Shown here: positions 54,568 through 62,003 of the stretch, piece by piece | Numbering within the stretch: the first letter of the stretch is position 1 | Layout of the letters: each line of letters begins with the position of its first letter | Assembly: GCA_015068845.1 (NCBI GenBank) | Contig: SVJR01000001.1 | Location: forward strand, 34,009 to 98,008 | Reading direction: 5' to 3' | DNA from: Oscillospiraceae bacterium | GTDB taxonomy: Bacteria > Bacillota > Clostridia > Monoglobales > Monoglobaceae | DNA: 64,000 nt | Translations under genes and position numbers: made by a program | The notes under the pieces: generated by a model | What the model was told of the DNA's origin: nothing | The model's database searches: none | The model's input: only the letters and a program-made list of their open reading frames with translations

Positions 54568-55425
54568 ATGCTGTGGGAAAATCTGCGTGAAGAGGAATTT
54601 AAAGACGCAATAAAAGAGTCAAAGGGTGTATGCATTGTACCTGTAGGCTGTCTTGAAAAACACGGTCAGCATCTGCCAGTGGGCACTGATGTTATCCATA
54701 TAACCGAAATTGCAAAACGCGCGGCAGAGACTGAGCCTGTATGCGTTTTTCCCACAATGTATTTTGGTGAAAAGACCGGCTCGGGTGAATTTTTAGGTAC
54801 GGTTATATTCAGTCCTGAGCTCAGGCTGCAGATACTGAAGGAAACCTGCAGCGAAATTTACCGCAACGGTTTTGATAAAATTCTACTTTACAACGGCCAC
54901 GGCGGAAATCAGTCTATGATTTCGTATTTTATGCGCGGTCTGCTTTACGAAAAAACTCCGTACAGCGTTTTTGATTACAGCTTAGGCTCGGACTTTGCCA
55001 CTCCGAAGAAGCTTTTGAACGAAGGCTATAAATATCTCACAACCGACGACCGAAAGGTTCTGCAGAGCTATAACGACCAGAAGAAGCGGTTCGGGCACGC
55101 GGACTTTATTGAAATGGGCTGGGTTTACGGAGTGCGTCCTGAAACGGTAAGGCTTGACAAAATCTATCAGGAAAGCAACGAATCCACACACCTTTTTGAT
55201 GAATTCTCGAGCCACCGTATCAACACACCTTTCGCATGGATGGCAGACTACCCAAATTCATACGAGGGAGATATGCACGATGGAATGAACGAACGGATTG
55301 CCCGTGCGATGGTAGATTATTCGATTAAAAAGCTTGCCGAGGTGCTGAAATTCCTTAAAAATGAAACTACCTCCGACGAATACAAAACTGAATGGCTTGA
55401 AAAGCAAAAAAGACACACCATTTAA
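54568..55425 (+). CDS. Creatininase-family amidohydrolase
   Basis: Metal-dependent amidohydrolase fold (creatininase / MftE / FAPy-deformylase group). The 285-residue protein shows VPVGCLEKHGQHLPVGTDV with metal ligands Glu, His and Asp, GSGEFLGTVIFSPE, and LYNGHGGNQSMI with the His of the second site. Substrate is unknown; members act on creatinine, on peptide precursors or on riboflavin and F420 pathway intermediates. It stands alone with its own promoter and terminator. Confidence 0.9.
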   Translation: MLWENLREEEFKDAIKESKGVCIVPVGCLEKHGQHLPVGTDVIHITEIAKRAAETEPVCVFPTMYFGEKTGSGEFLGTVIFSPELRLQILKETCSEIYRNGFDKILLYNGHGGNQSMISYFMRGLLYEKTPYSVFDYSLGSDFATPKKLLNEGYKYLTTDDRKVLQSYNDQKKRFGHADFIEMGWVYGVRPETVRLDKIYQESNESTHLFDEFSSHRINTPFAWMADYPNSYEGDMHDGMNERIARAMVDYSIKKLAEVLKFLKNETTSDEYKTEWLEKQKRHTI

Positions 55426-55429
55426 AGCA

Positions 55430-55462
55430 AAAACCGGGAACTTAAAAGTTCTCGGTTTTTAT
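55430..55462. terminator. Bidirectional terminator between creatininase and glycosylase genes
   Basis: AAAACCGGGAACTT (55430-55443) pairs with AAGTTCTCGGTTTT (55446-55459), one G-U. The right arm contains the end of the minus-strand glycosylase gene. Confidence 0.9.
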
Positions 55463-55927
55463 TATTTTCCACGCTTCAATCAGTTTTTCAATGTTCCACG
55501 CAGCATTTGCCGGTGAGGTTGACGGCAGGCAAACCGCTGTACGGTTTATTCTGTCGCGTATATATTTATTAAAGTATTTTTCCGCGGTCTTTCCATTAAC
55601 AAAAATCTGTTTTATCTCCGCCGTGCTTAGAATAGGAGTTAAATCATTGGGAACAACATTTTTAATGGTTGTATCGGCACTGCCCTGTATATCGCATCTG
55701 CCAATAACATCCCACACAGCAATTCCGTTTGAGAGCAGAAATTTCCGTTTTTCGTCAACGGTTTCAGGCACCGGAGAGTCAAAAACTGCAGCTGTTACCT
55801 TCCAAAATCTGTTTTGCGGATGGTCGTAAAAAAACATTGCCTCGCGGGATTTTACTGACGGGAAGCTGCCAAGAATCAATATTTTTGAATTTTTGTCATA
55901 AAGAGGATTTATCGGATGTGTAATCAT
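55442..55927 (-). CDS. DNA-deoxyinosine (hypoxanthine) glycosylase, UDG family 6
   Basis: Uracil-DNA-glycosylase-fold enzyme. The 161-residue protein matches the family 6 hypoxanthine-DNA glycosylase plan: ILILGSFPSVKSREAMFFYD, HPQNRFWKV with the key Asn, and the C-terminal LPSTSPANAAW motif. It removes deaminated adenine (inosine) from DNA. The ATG at 55927 is preferred over a TTG at 55942, which lies upstream of the AGGTGA site. Confidence 0.85.
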   Translation of the reverse strand: MITHPINPLYDKNSKILILGSFPSVKSREAMFFYDHPQNRFWKVTAAVFDSPVPETVDEKRKFLLSNGIAVWDVIGRCDIQGSADTTIKNVVPNDLTPILSTAEIKQIFVNGKTAEKYFNKYIRDRINRTAVCLPSTSPANAAWNIEKLIEAWKIIKTENF

Positions 55928-56004
55928 AGCATTCACCTGCAAGTTATATAAAATCCCAACAAATCAAATAAAATTTAAAATAGAGAAGATGTAATAAGCA
56001 AAAA

Positions 56005-56082
56005 ATCCGCACACTGCCGTGTACGGATTTTTGGTGCGCCCGAAGAGACTTGAACTCCCACATCATTGATACCAGATCCTAA
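56005..56082 (-). pseudogene. 3' part of a tRNA-Leu (anticodon TAG) with its terminator: probable integration-site remnant
   Basis: On the minus strand, from about 56082 down to 56032: TTAGGA (anticodon-loop sequence), TCTGG, a class II variable arm (ATC-AAT-GAT), T-arm GGGAG-TTCAAGT-CTCTT, acceptor strand CGGGCGC, A and CCA. A terminator (CCGTACACGG-type hairpin, 56005-56032) follows. The 5' half up to the anticodon loop is absent and replaced by unrelated AT-rich DNA. This is the pattern left at the far end of an element integrated into a tRNA gene. Confidence 0.75.
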
Positions 56083-56088
56083 TGGTTA

Positions 56089-56276
56089 TATAGCATATGT
56101 GAAAGAATTATATTTCTTTTGCGTATGCTATTTTTATCCAATATCAAATAAATTAAATTATTATTTCCAAATTATTAATATTAACTTTCAATAATTTTAG
56201 TTTTGAAATCAGTGTTCATATAATATTGGGGATGGTTTTTTATATTATAAACTAAAAAGTAAAATCAAATACATAT
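56089..56276. other. AT-rich gene-free stretch after the tRNA-Leu fragment
   Basis: About 190 bp with no open frame of note, strongly AT-rich, between the truncated tRNA-Leu(TAG) and the first degenerate tRNA-Leu copy. This is presumed to be the left end of the accessory region. Confidence 0.5.
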
Positions 56277-56347
56277 CCTTTGCAGAATTGGCAGATACAT
56301 ATGGTTTGGTTTTATATTTCTTTATAAAAGTGCAGGTTCAAGTCCGT
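56277..56347 (+). pseudogene. Degenerate tRNA-Leu copy 1
   Basis: Resembles the intact tRNA-Leu(CAG) from its acceptor end through the T-arm (GCAGAATTGGCAGATACATATGG versus GCGGAATTGGCAGACGCGTATGG; piecewise), but the anticodon loop reads TTTGGTT, the D-arm is mutated and the 3' acceptor is replaced by GTGAACCC. Confidence 0.7.
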
Positions 56348-56555
56348 GAACCCTTTTTAAGGGAGTAAGCAAAAAGCGGCTTGTGTAAATGCTAACAACT
56401 TAAAATTTAATATATGCGCCCTTGGCGGAATTGGCAGACGCGCATGGTTCAGGTCCATGTGCTCGCAAGAGCATAGGAGTTCAAGTCCGTGAACCCTTTT
56501 TAAGGGAGTAAACAAAAACGGCTTGTGTAAATGCTAACAACTTAAAATTTAATAT
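56336..56555 (+). repeat. Tandem duplication of tRNA-Leu fragment plus spacer
   Basis: A 77-78 bp sequence occurs at 56336-56413 and again at 56479-56555, differing at only a few positions (G versus A, one A run length). Each copy starts in the T-arm of a tRNA-Leu copy, contains CCCTT-TTT-AAGGG and GCTTGTGTAAATGCTAACAA, and ends just before the next tRNA copy. Confidence 0.9.
56416..56490 (+). pseudogene. Degenerate tRNA-Leu copy 2 (anticodon CAG)
   Basis: Good D-arm, anticodon arm (loop TTCAGGT) and long variable arm, but the 5' acceptor GCGCCCT has no matching 3' strand: the sequence leaves the tRNA after GTTCAAGTCC and continues GTGAACCC. No CCA. It probably cannot be a functional tRNA. 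Confidence 0.75.
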
Positions 56556-56557
56556 TC

Positions 56558-56644
56558 GCACCTGTGGCGGAATTGGCAGACGCGTATGGTTCAGGTCCAT
56601 ATTTCTTCACGGAAGTGCAGGTTCAAGTCCTGTCAGGTGCACCA
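56558..56644 (+). tRNA. tRNA-Leu (anticodon CAG)
   Basis: Intact class II tRNA of 87 nt: acceptor GCACCTG pairs with CAGGTGC, anticodon loop TTCAGGT gives CAG, long variable arm, T-loop GGTTCAAGTCC, encoded CCA. It is the last of three tandem copies. Confidence 0.93.
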
Positions 56645-56647
56645 CCG

Positions 56648-56682
56648 AAAAAAGTACAGCTTAATCAGCTGTACTTTTTTAC
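56648..56682. terminator. Terminator after tRNA-Leu(CAG)
   Basis: AAAGTACAGC (56651-56660) pairs with GCTGTACTTT (56668-56677), A and T runs on both sides; it can also end the minus-strand gene at 56738. Confidence 0.9.
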
Positions 56683-56737
56683 AATTTGAAGTGTTTTTTT
56701 GGCAGTGAACTTCCCAGATTGTTGCGGTATGTATTTA

Positions 56738-58090
56738 TTATCCAATCGTCATTTTCTTTTTAGACAAAAAATCCTTTTTAAAATCTTTATAATCGGTGTA
56801 TGTAATTTCAATGCCGTAATTCTGAGAAAAGGTTACTAATGCTTCGGTAGCTTTATCTAGGTCTTTTTCACTACACATACTATTTTCAAACTCGTTTATA
56901 AACTTTAAAAAGTAATCTTTTTTTCTGCTAATAACCAAGTTTAAATCGCGTTCTATAATTTCTCTTTGTTTAATAGCTTCATTCAAGAGTTGAATATATA
57001 GAGCAGTTGCTCTCTTATACTCTTCCTCTTCAAGATTGTTTGTTCTAAGTATTTCTCTATAAGCAGATATTCCTGAAGCGCTGATAGAGTATATATACAT
57101 TGGCACTCCCACACTATAAAGGCAAATGGATACTACTGTATCTTTGGTTGAATTAAGTAAATTTTTAGCAAGTTCTTCTTCGGAGATATTTCCTTTTATG
57201 AAAGAATAAATATCGGGGGAAATCCTCATTATATAGTCGGTTATAGGTACATTAACTGATGCATCTGTAAACTTACTAATGTTTGCTTTTTCACCTACGA
57301 TTTTTAGAGATTCATTTATACCTCCACGCATTAACCCTTTTCCAATGTATTTGCAAGAATTTGCCATCGCATCAGAAAAAGTTTCTTCTCGGTTTAATAA
57401 TTTACATACATCTGAAGGGACATTTTCAACCGCTTCATATAGCATAGAATATAGTACAGACTCTCCGACTTCCCTTGTCTTTTGTTTTAATATTATACCT
57501 CGGTTAAATTTATTGGGGTTTGAATCTATTAATTTCAACTCAGATTCCTTTGTGCCGCCGCTCTTTATACCATCACATTCAATGCCTGATTCTGTAATGT
57601 TATGATATGAATCTTTATAATCATCTGCATAGATACTATCGGATTCCATTCTCGCTTTTGTAATCTCTTTAACCCTTTTAGCTTTATCTTTGGTGGTTAA
57701 TCTTTGCATTCCGTGATATTTTTTATCACGAAATTGAAAAGCTGTATCAGACGCCTTATCATACACCTTCGCTTGAATTTGTTGAATAACTTTGCCATCT
57801 TTTACAATATTTATGTCACTTGGATCGTGAGGTTTTCCAATAGCGTCCGTGATCTCTGCTCTGCTTCTTTTTCCTTTGTTTCCGGCTTTTGTATTAAACT
57901 TTATAGCCTCTGTATATTCAAAGAGCCACCCCTTTTTTTGCTTATAATCATAGTTTTTTAAGCGGCCTGCTTTTTCATTAAGAAGGTCAAGGCCTTTATG
58001 CATTTCCCGACTTCCTTCCTGAAAATTTCGAGCCCTATCATCATGACGATAAAACAAAAAATCTTTTAGCAAAATTATAAAATTATTCAT
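56738..58090 (-). CDS. Unknown protein with PD-(D/E)xK-nuclease-like motif and C-terminal membrane segment
   Basis: 450 residues, no family that can be named with confidence. Around residues 55-110 the sequence GWLFEYTEAIKFN ... SDINIVKDGKVIQQIQAKVY follows the restriction-endonuclease-like pattern: a helix Glu (58), Asp92, then Gln106-x-Lys108. The next 100 residues are charged and lysine-rich. A hydrophobic stretch at about 318-348 (TVVSICLYSVGVPMYIYSIS) suggests membrane association, followed by a helical tail. It lies six bases after the LAYLGGG gene and is surely co-transcribed. AT-rich base use differs from the genes left of 56 kb. Confidence 0.6.
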   Translation of the reverse strand: MNNFIILLKDFLFYRHDDRARNFQEGSREMHKGLDLLNEKAGRLKNYDYKQKKGWLFEYTEAIKFNTKAGNKGKRSRAEITDAIGKPHDPSDINIVKDGKVIQQIQAKVYDKASDTAFQFRDKKYHGMQRLTTKDKAKRVKEITKARMESDSIYADDYKDSYHNITESGIECDGIKSGGTKESELKLIDSNPNKFNRGIILKQKTREVGESVLYSMLYEAVENVPSDVCKLLNREETFSDAMANSCKYIGKGLMRGGINESLKIVGEKANISKFTDASVNVPITDYIMRISPDIYSFIKGNISEEELAKNLLNSTKDTVVSICLYSVGVPMYIYSISASGISAYREILRTNNLEEEEYKRATALYIQLLNEAIKQREIIERDLNLVISRKKDYFLKFINEFENSMCSEKDLDKATEALVTFSQNYGIEITYTDYKDFKKDFLSKKKMTIG

Positions 58091-58096
58091 ATATTT

Positions 58097-59131
58097 TTAC
58101 TCCTGATAAACGTTTGTTATTTCATCTAACAAAATCTGTGCATTTGGATTTATGTCATTATTTTTGTCCCATAGCTGTTCCTTCATAAGTGCATATAGTT
58201 CTTCACATATGGTATAGTAAATATGTAAGATTTTAAGTTCAGCATCAGACAAGTATTTTCTACAGTTTATTTTCACTTTAATATTAAAAAGTCTTCGTAT
58301 CTTGTTTGGCATCGAATTGTAAGACAATTTATAGTAGTTGTCATATAGTTCTTGCACAGCAAGTGCTATCTCATCCATTCTGGAAGCAAGTCTCTTGATT
58401 AACTTTTTATACTCAATGCTTAATTCACTTGTTTTAGACAAAACTAATTTAAAGTTGTCCATTTCCTGGGCATATTGTTGAGCACTATAAAACTGTGTTT
58501 TGGCATTTTCTAAAGTTGCTTTTGTTTCAGAATATGTAGCAAACGATGCAGCAGTAATTGAAGAAGCAAGCATATATCCACCAATCTTCAGAGTGCCCAA
58601 TTTTTCGTTACCACCACCAAGATATGCCAAAGTAGCGTGCATCTTATCTTCTGATGAATTTAGATCTCGTATTTTTATTCCATCAGGTGTTTTTGCAAAC
58701 ATTGCAACTCCGCCATACAGGGCGACACCTACTCCCAATCCAACTTTCCCACTAGATTTGGCAATTTCAGCAAGTCGAGTACATTTACGCAATTCCGCTC
58801 TCATTTTCTTTATATCAAATTTACGAGTTATTTTACCTACTTTAATTGATAATTTTTTCATTCCAAATTGAGAGTTTTTAAACAAGAAAAACAACTCACA
58901 AAATTTGTTCATTGTAGTTTCGTATACTTTAATTTTTAAATCGCCTAGTTCTTGAAGCCTTTGATTCGTACATACTCGTTGAGTTGCAACAGCATCCCTT
59001 GCTTCTTTTAAAATAGCATTTGCATCATCAATAAGTTGTTCTGCAGTTTTTTTGTTTTTGTTTGATCGTATAAGGTTCACAACCGTTGACCCAATCGAAA
59101 GACCAAGCCCCCATTTATCCCAATTTGTCAT
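58097..59131 (-). CDS. Glycine-zipper membrane protein with LAYLGGG motif and flanking coiled coils
   Basis: 344 residues of unknown function. Residues 28-85 are a coiled-coil region; 130-150 are glycine-rich and hydrophobic (GLGVGVALYGGVAMFA); residues 168-174 read LAYLGGG; 183-200 form another hydrophobic segment; 205-300 are again helical and charged. Gly-rich hairpins ending in LA(W/Y)LGGG occur in poorly characterised proteins of mobile elements; I recall this from general knowledge and could not check it. The layout would fit a protein that inserts into membranes. Upstream by 57 bp is the WYL regulator; the nuclease-like gene follows. Confidence 0.6.
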   Translation of the reverse strand: MTNWDKWGLGLSIGSTVVNLIRSNKNKKTAEQLIDDANAILKEARDAVATQRVCTNQRLQELGDLKIKVYETTMNKFCELFFLFKNSQFGMKKLSIKVGKITRKFDIKKMRAELRKCTRLAEIAKSSGKVGLGVGVALYGGVAMFAKTPDGIKIRDLNSSEDKMHATLAYLGGGNEKLGTLKIGGYMLASSITAASFATYSETKATLENAKTQFYSAQQYAQEMDNFKLVLSKTSELSIEYKKLIKRLASRMDEIALAVQELYDNYYKLSYNSMPNKIRRLFNIKVKINCRKYLSDAELKILHIYYTICEELYALMKEQLWDKNNDINPNAQILLDEITNVYQE

Positions 59132-59188
59132 AACAGCCTCCTGAAATTATCGTGTATATTGTAAATTAGTCTTGCGCGCAAAAACTTT

Positions 59189-60109
59189 CTAGGTCAGCAC
59201 CTTTACTCCATCTCCTTGGCTTCGAAGCCACATATCAATACCATCTCCGTAAACCTCGACCTTAACAGTATATGTACCATTTTGCTCCGACAAAATCTCA
59301 GCAGTTGGAAGCCTGTCCAAAACAGATTCAATTGATGGACCATTATATTCAAATATTACCCGGCGAAGCTCTCCCGAAAACATGAATTGTACTCTTTTTC
59401 TAAACTCTCCATCATTAAACTTTTCTCTATACGGAACAACAAATTTTGTCTCGGTCCCTTTAATATTTTCAATTCTGTCAATACGAAATACGGTAGGGAA
59501 TTTTTTGCTGTCATCCGCCATAAACGCAATTAGGTAGAAATAATATTCCGAGAACATTATTGCAACCGGTTTGACAGTGTGTTGTTTATCGATGCCGTCT
59601 TTTCTGGTATATGAAAATGTAATTATCTCGTTCTTTGAAATATATTGGGATAACTCCCAAATCGGTGACAAAAGAGCTTTGTTATGTTTTAACGGAACAT
59701 AATTATGTAGTTCGCTTTTTATAATTCCATCTACTAATATTCGGTCATTAGGAGCAACTTGTGACAATAATTTGGTAATAAGTTGCACAAGCTCGACCTT
59801 TTTGAGGGCACGGCTCTCAAGCAGAATTTTGCACATAGCCACAACCTCTTCATTTGTGAGCCATTCACGCTCAAAACGAACAAGTTGATATCCCTTTTTT
59901 ATCTTACTATACTCAATTGCTGTATCCCTTTCAGTATAGTGAGCTTCCGCAATATAGGCACGCAAGTCATCAATGTCACGCTGAACTGTTTTTTCAGTAA
60001 CATTATAGTCTTTTGCAAGCCTGGCTTTGGATAAAATCTCGCCTTTATTTAATCGTTCATAAATACTTATAAGGCGAAATCCTTTATTTCCATTATAATC
60101 TACTTCCAT
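59189..60109 (-). CDS. HTH and WYL-domain transcriptional regulator
   Basis: The 306-residue protein has an N-terminal HTH_11-type helix-turn-helix (RLISIYERLNKGEILSKARL, then YNVTEKTVQRDIDDL) and a central WYL domain (about 150-230; NEIITFSYTRKDG, VKPVAIMFSEYYFYLIAF, FRIDRIENI) that senses a ligand, often a nucleic acid fragment or nucleotide. The C-terminal WCX extension ends abruptly at SQGDGVKVL, some 20 residues earlier than usual, which may be a slight truncation. WYL regulators often precede defence or stress operons. It is upstream of the two-gene module in the same direction. Confidence 0.88.
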   Translation of the reverse strand: MEVDYNGNKGFRLISIYERLNKGEILSKARLAKDYNVTEKTVQRDIDDLRAYIAEAHYTERDTAIEYSKIKKGYQLVRFEREWLTNEEVVAMCKILLESRALKKVELVQLITKLLSQVAPNDRILVDGIIKSELHNYVPLKHNKALLSPIWELSQYISKNEIITFSYTRKDGIDKQHTVKPVAIMFSEYYFYLIAFMADDSKKFPTVFRIDRIENIKGTETKFVVPYREKFNDGEFRKRVQFMFSGELRRVIFEYNGPSIESVLDRLPTAEILSEQNGTYTVKVEVYGDGIDMWLRSQGDGVKVLT

Positions 60110-60140
60110 ATTTCGACCCCTTGTTACAGTTTTCGTTTAT

Positions 60141-60169
60141 ATTATATCATTTATTTATTTTTCTTGCAA
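60141..60169 (-). promoter_or_regulatory. Promoter of the WYL-regulator operon
   Basis: Minus strand TTGCAA (60169-60164), 17 bp, TATAAT (60146-60141), 32 bp before the regulator ATG, which has AAGGGG at a good distance. Confidence 0.82.
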
Positions 60170-60196
60170 TATAAAACGACAACTATCTTACACATT

Positions 60197-61033
60197 TTAA
60201 AAATCCAATTTCAATACCACTCTAAATAGTTTCCCCCAGAAATATTCCAAATCATCATCGTTTAAAGCACAGTTTAACTTTTCATTATTGCCAATAATAC
60301 TTTCTACCATTTCCTTCGAATATTTAATTGGTTTATAAAATCCTCTTGTTGCATCAATTTCCTTTGGAACTCTTGTTGTCATCTCATAGCAAATATACGG
60401 ATTAAGATTCCGTTCTGAAACTAAGTCTATTGGCATATATCCCTTTATAACCCTTTTACATTTTGGAAGAATAAATGTCAGTTTCTTTTCTATCTTAAAA
60501 AGTTCTTCTTTGGCTTGTTTCAATTCAGGAATTTTTTCTAACTGTTCATTCAAATATTGAGCAATTTCACTTTTTGCCTGTTCAATGTATTTTTCTACAA
60601 TTCTTCTTTTTTCCTTTTTTATGCCAAAATGTTTTGTATCCTTCAATACACAAAAGGATGTCGGACTTGCCTGTCTCAACAAATCTTCATTAATATTTGA
60701 CTCAAACTTTTTTAAAGTTTCGCTTTTATGCCATTCCTTTGTTTCTGCAAAGTTTTTAACTTTTTCAATATAATCTATTATCTGTTTATCATAGAGTTCC
60801 GTTGCTCTATGCCGCCTACTGATACATCTGCTGCATATACCGAAATGATGATAATAATAGCCTTTATCTTTTGCATCATAGTTTCTCATATACTTTTTAG
60901 AAAGTCTTTTTTGTTCAATAACCGAGAAATCCCCAATTTGTGTAGGCTTCGCACCACCCTCATATTCAATAGTGCATACCTCTCCACATTTTTTACAGTG
61001 TATTTTCTCTCCGCGAATATTTAAAAATGACAT
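60197..61033 (-). CDS. Zinc-ribbon protein, divergent third paralogue
   Basis: 278 residues. The N-terminus has CKKC and the fourth-strand pair CSRCISRR, with HHFGICSRC matching HYEGxCxxC of the two upstream genes. The middle is helical and lysine-rich; near the C-terminus FYKPIKYSKEMVESIIGNNEKLNC parallels FYKGP...NERKFNC of the paralogues. Clearly a family relative, but shorter. AAGGAG precedes the ATG. Function unknown; the organisation suggests a DNA- or RNA-related accessory gene. Confidence 0.65.
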   Translation of the reverse strand: MSFLNIRGEKIHCKKCGEVCTIEYEGGAKPTQIGDFSVIEQKRLSKKYMRNYDAKDKGYYYHHFGICSRCISRRHRATELYDKQIIDYIEKVKNFAETKEWHKSETLKKFESNINEDLLRQASPTSFCVLKDTKHFGIKKEKRRIVEKYIEQAKSEIAQYLNEQLEKIPELKQAKEELFKIEKKLTFILPKCKRVIKGYMPIDLVSERNLNPYICYEMTTRVPKEIDATRGFYKPIKYSKEMVESIIGNNEKLNCALNDDDLEYFWGKLFRVVLKLDF

Positions 61034-61048
61034 ATTATAGCTCCTTTC

Positions 61049-61990
61049 TTAATCAGCCAAATGCCATGGGTCCAATTTTAATATATCCCTCACCAGTGAC
61101 ATAGTAAAATCACGCCCCATGCTTGTTACCCGTCTGCAATTGAATTTTCGTTCATTGTTTACCATAGTTAATAATTCCTTTTTCCCCATATGAATTGGAC
61201 CTTTATAAAAATCGCAAGCTTCTTTTTTGTTAGACTTTAAGCCCATATTTTTAATATTTTTCTCACTTTTTCGTGTTTGTTTGACTTCTACATCTCTATA
61301 TCTAAATAACATATCTTTAATATACACAATGCTATCCCCATATTTCTCGAAATCCCATAAATCGTAGATATTAAAGTCTATAGCAGAAAAATATAAAGAG
61401 CCTCCATTGATGCTTTCAATAAATTTTAAAGCTTCTCTCTGCGCATCCTTATACTGCAAAACTAATCTTTTATACTCTGTTGTCTGTTCAATTTGCACAG
61501 ATACATATTCTCTAATAAACCACTCAGCAAGATTTAAAAAGTTTTCTATCGCCTCACGCCGTTGAGCTTTGCTTCCATCTGTTTTTTTCTTTTTAAGGCT
61601 TTCAAAACCGTTGTGGTAAATTTCATCTAACAGTTCTAACGAAAGATTCTTTTTTATATCTTTTTTTATAGTTCTTTCAAGGTTTTTTATTCCAGACACA
61701 AGTATCTCTGCTGCTTTAAGATATTTACCAATTGGATGCTCTTTATCAACAATTATCGCATCTTTAATTTCCTTTAAGCAATCCCTACATGCACCCTCAT
61801 AATGTGGATAAACTCCTGATATCATTTTATTTTCGATAATAACAGCTTTTTGTTTCTTTAAATAGCGTTCATCAGAATTTATTGGCTCTTTATCAAATAG
61901 GACTTTATGCGAAGGCTGATAACAAACTGTACAAAACTTCAAACAGTTTTCGCAAAAAATCAATTCATTCTCTCTTTTCCTTCTTAGCAT
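61049..61990 (-). CDS. Zinc-ribbon protein, second paralogue
   Basis: 313 residues from the ATG at 61990, chosen because GGGGGGA lies six to eight bases upstream; the sequence before it is untranslated. Features: CENC and YEGACRDC (zinc ribbon, about residues 13-100), a basic helical middle with LELLDEIYHNGFESLKKKK and EYVSVQIEQTTEY, and the C-terminal ACDFYKGPIHMGKKELL with NNERKFNCRR. It is strongly similar, block by block, to the next gene upstream. No known function. Confidence 0.7.
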   Translation of the reverse strand: MLRRKRENELIFCENCLKFCTVCYQPSHKVLFDKEPINSDERYLKKQKAVIIENKMISGVYPHYEGACRDCLKEIKDAIIVDKEHPIGKYLKAAEILVSGIKNLERTIKKDIKKNLSLELLDEIYHNGFESLKKKKTDGSKAQRREAIENFLNLAEWFIREYVSVQIEQTTEYKRLVLQYKDAQREALKFIESINGGSLYFSAIDFNIYDLWDFEKYGDSIVYIKDMLFRYRDVEVKQTRKSEKNIKNMGLKSNKKEACDFYKGPIHMGKKELLTMVNNERKFNCRRVTSMGRDFTMSLVRDILKLDPWHLAD

Positions 61991-62003
61991 AATAATCCCC
62001 CCC

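Noticed and set aside
56336..56555. CRISPR array
   Set aside because: The repeats are 77-78 bp, contain tRNA fragments and are separated by tRNA copies, not by unique spacers; no cas genes are present.
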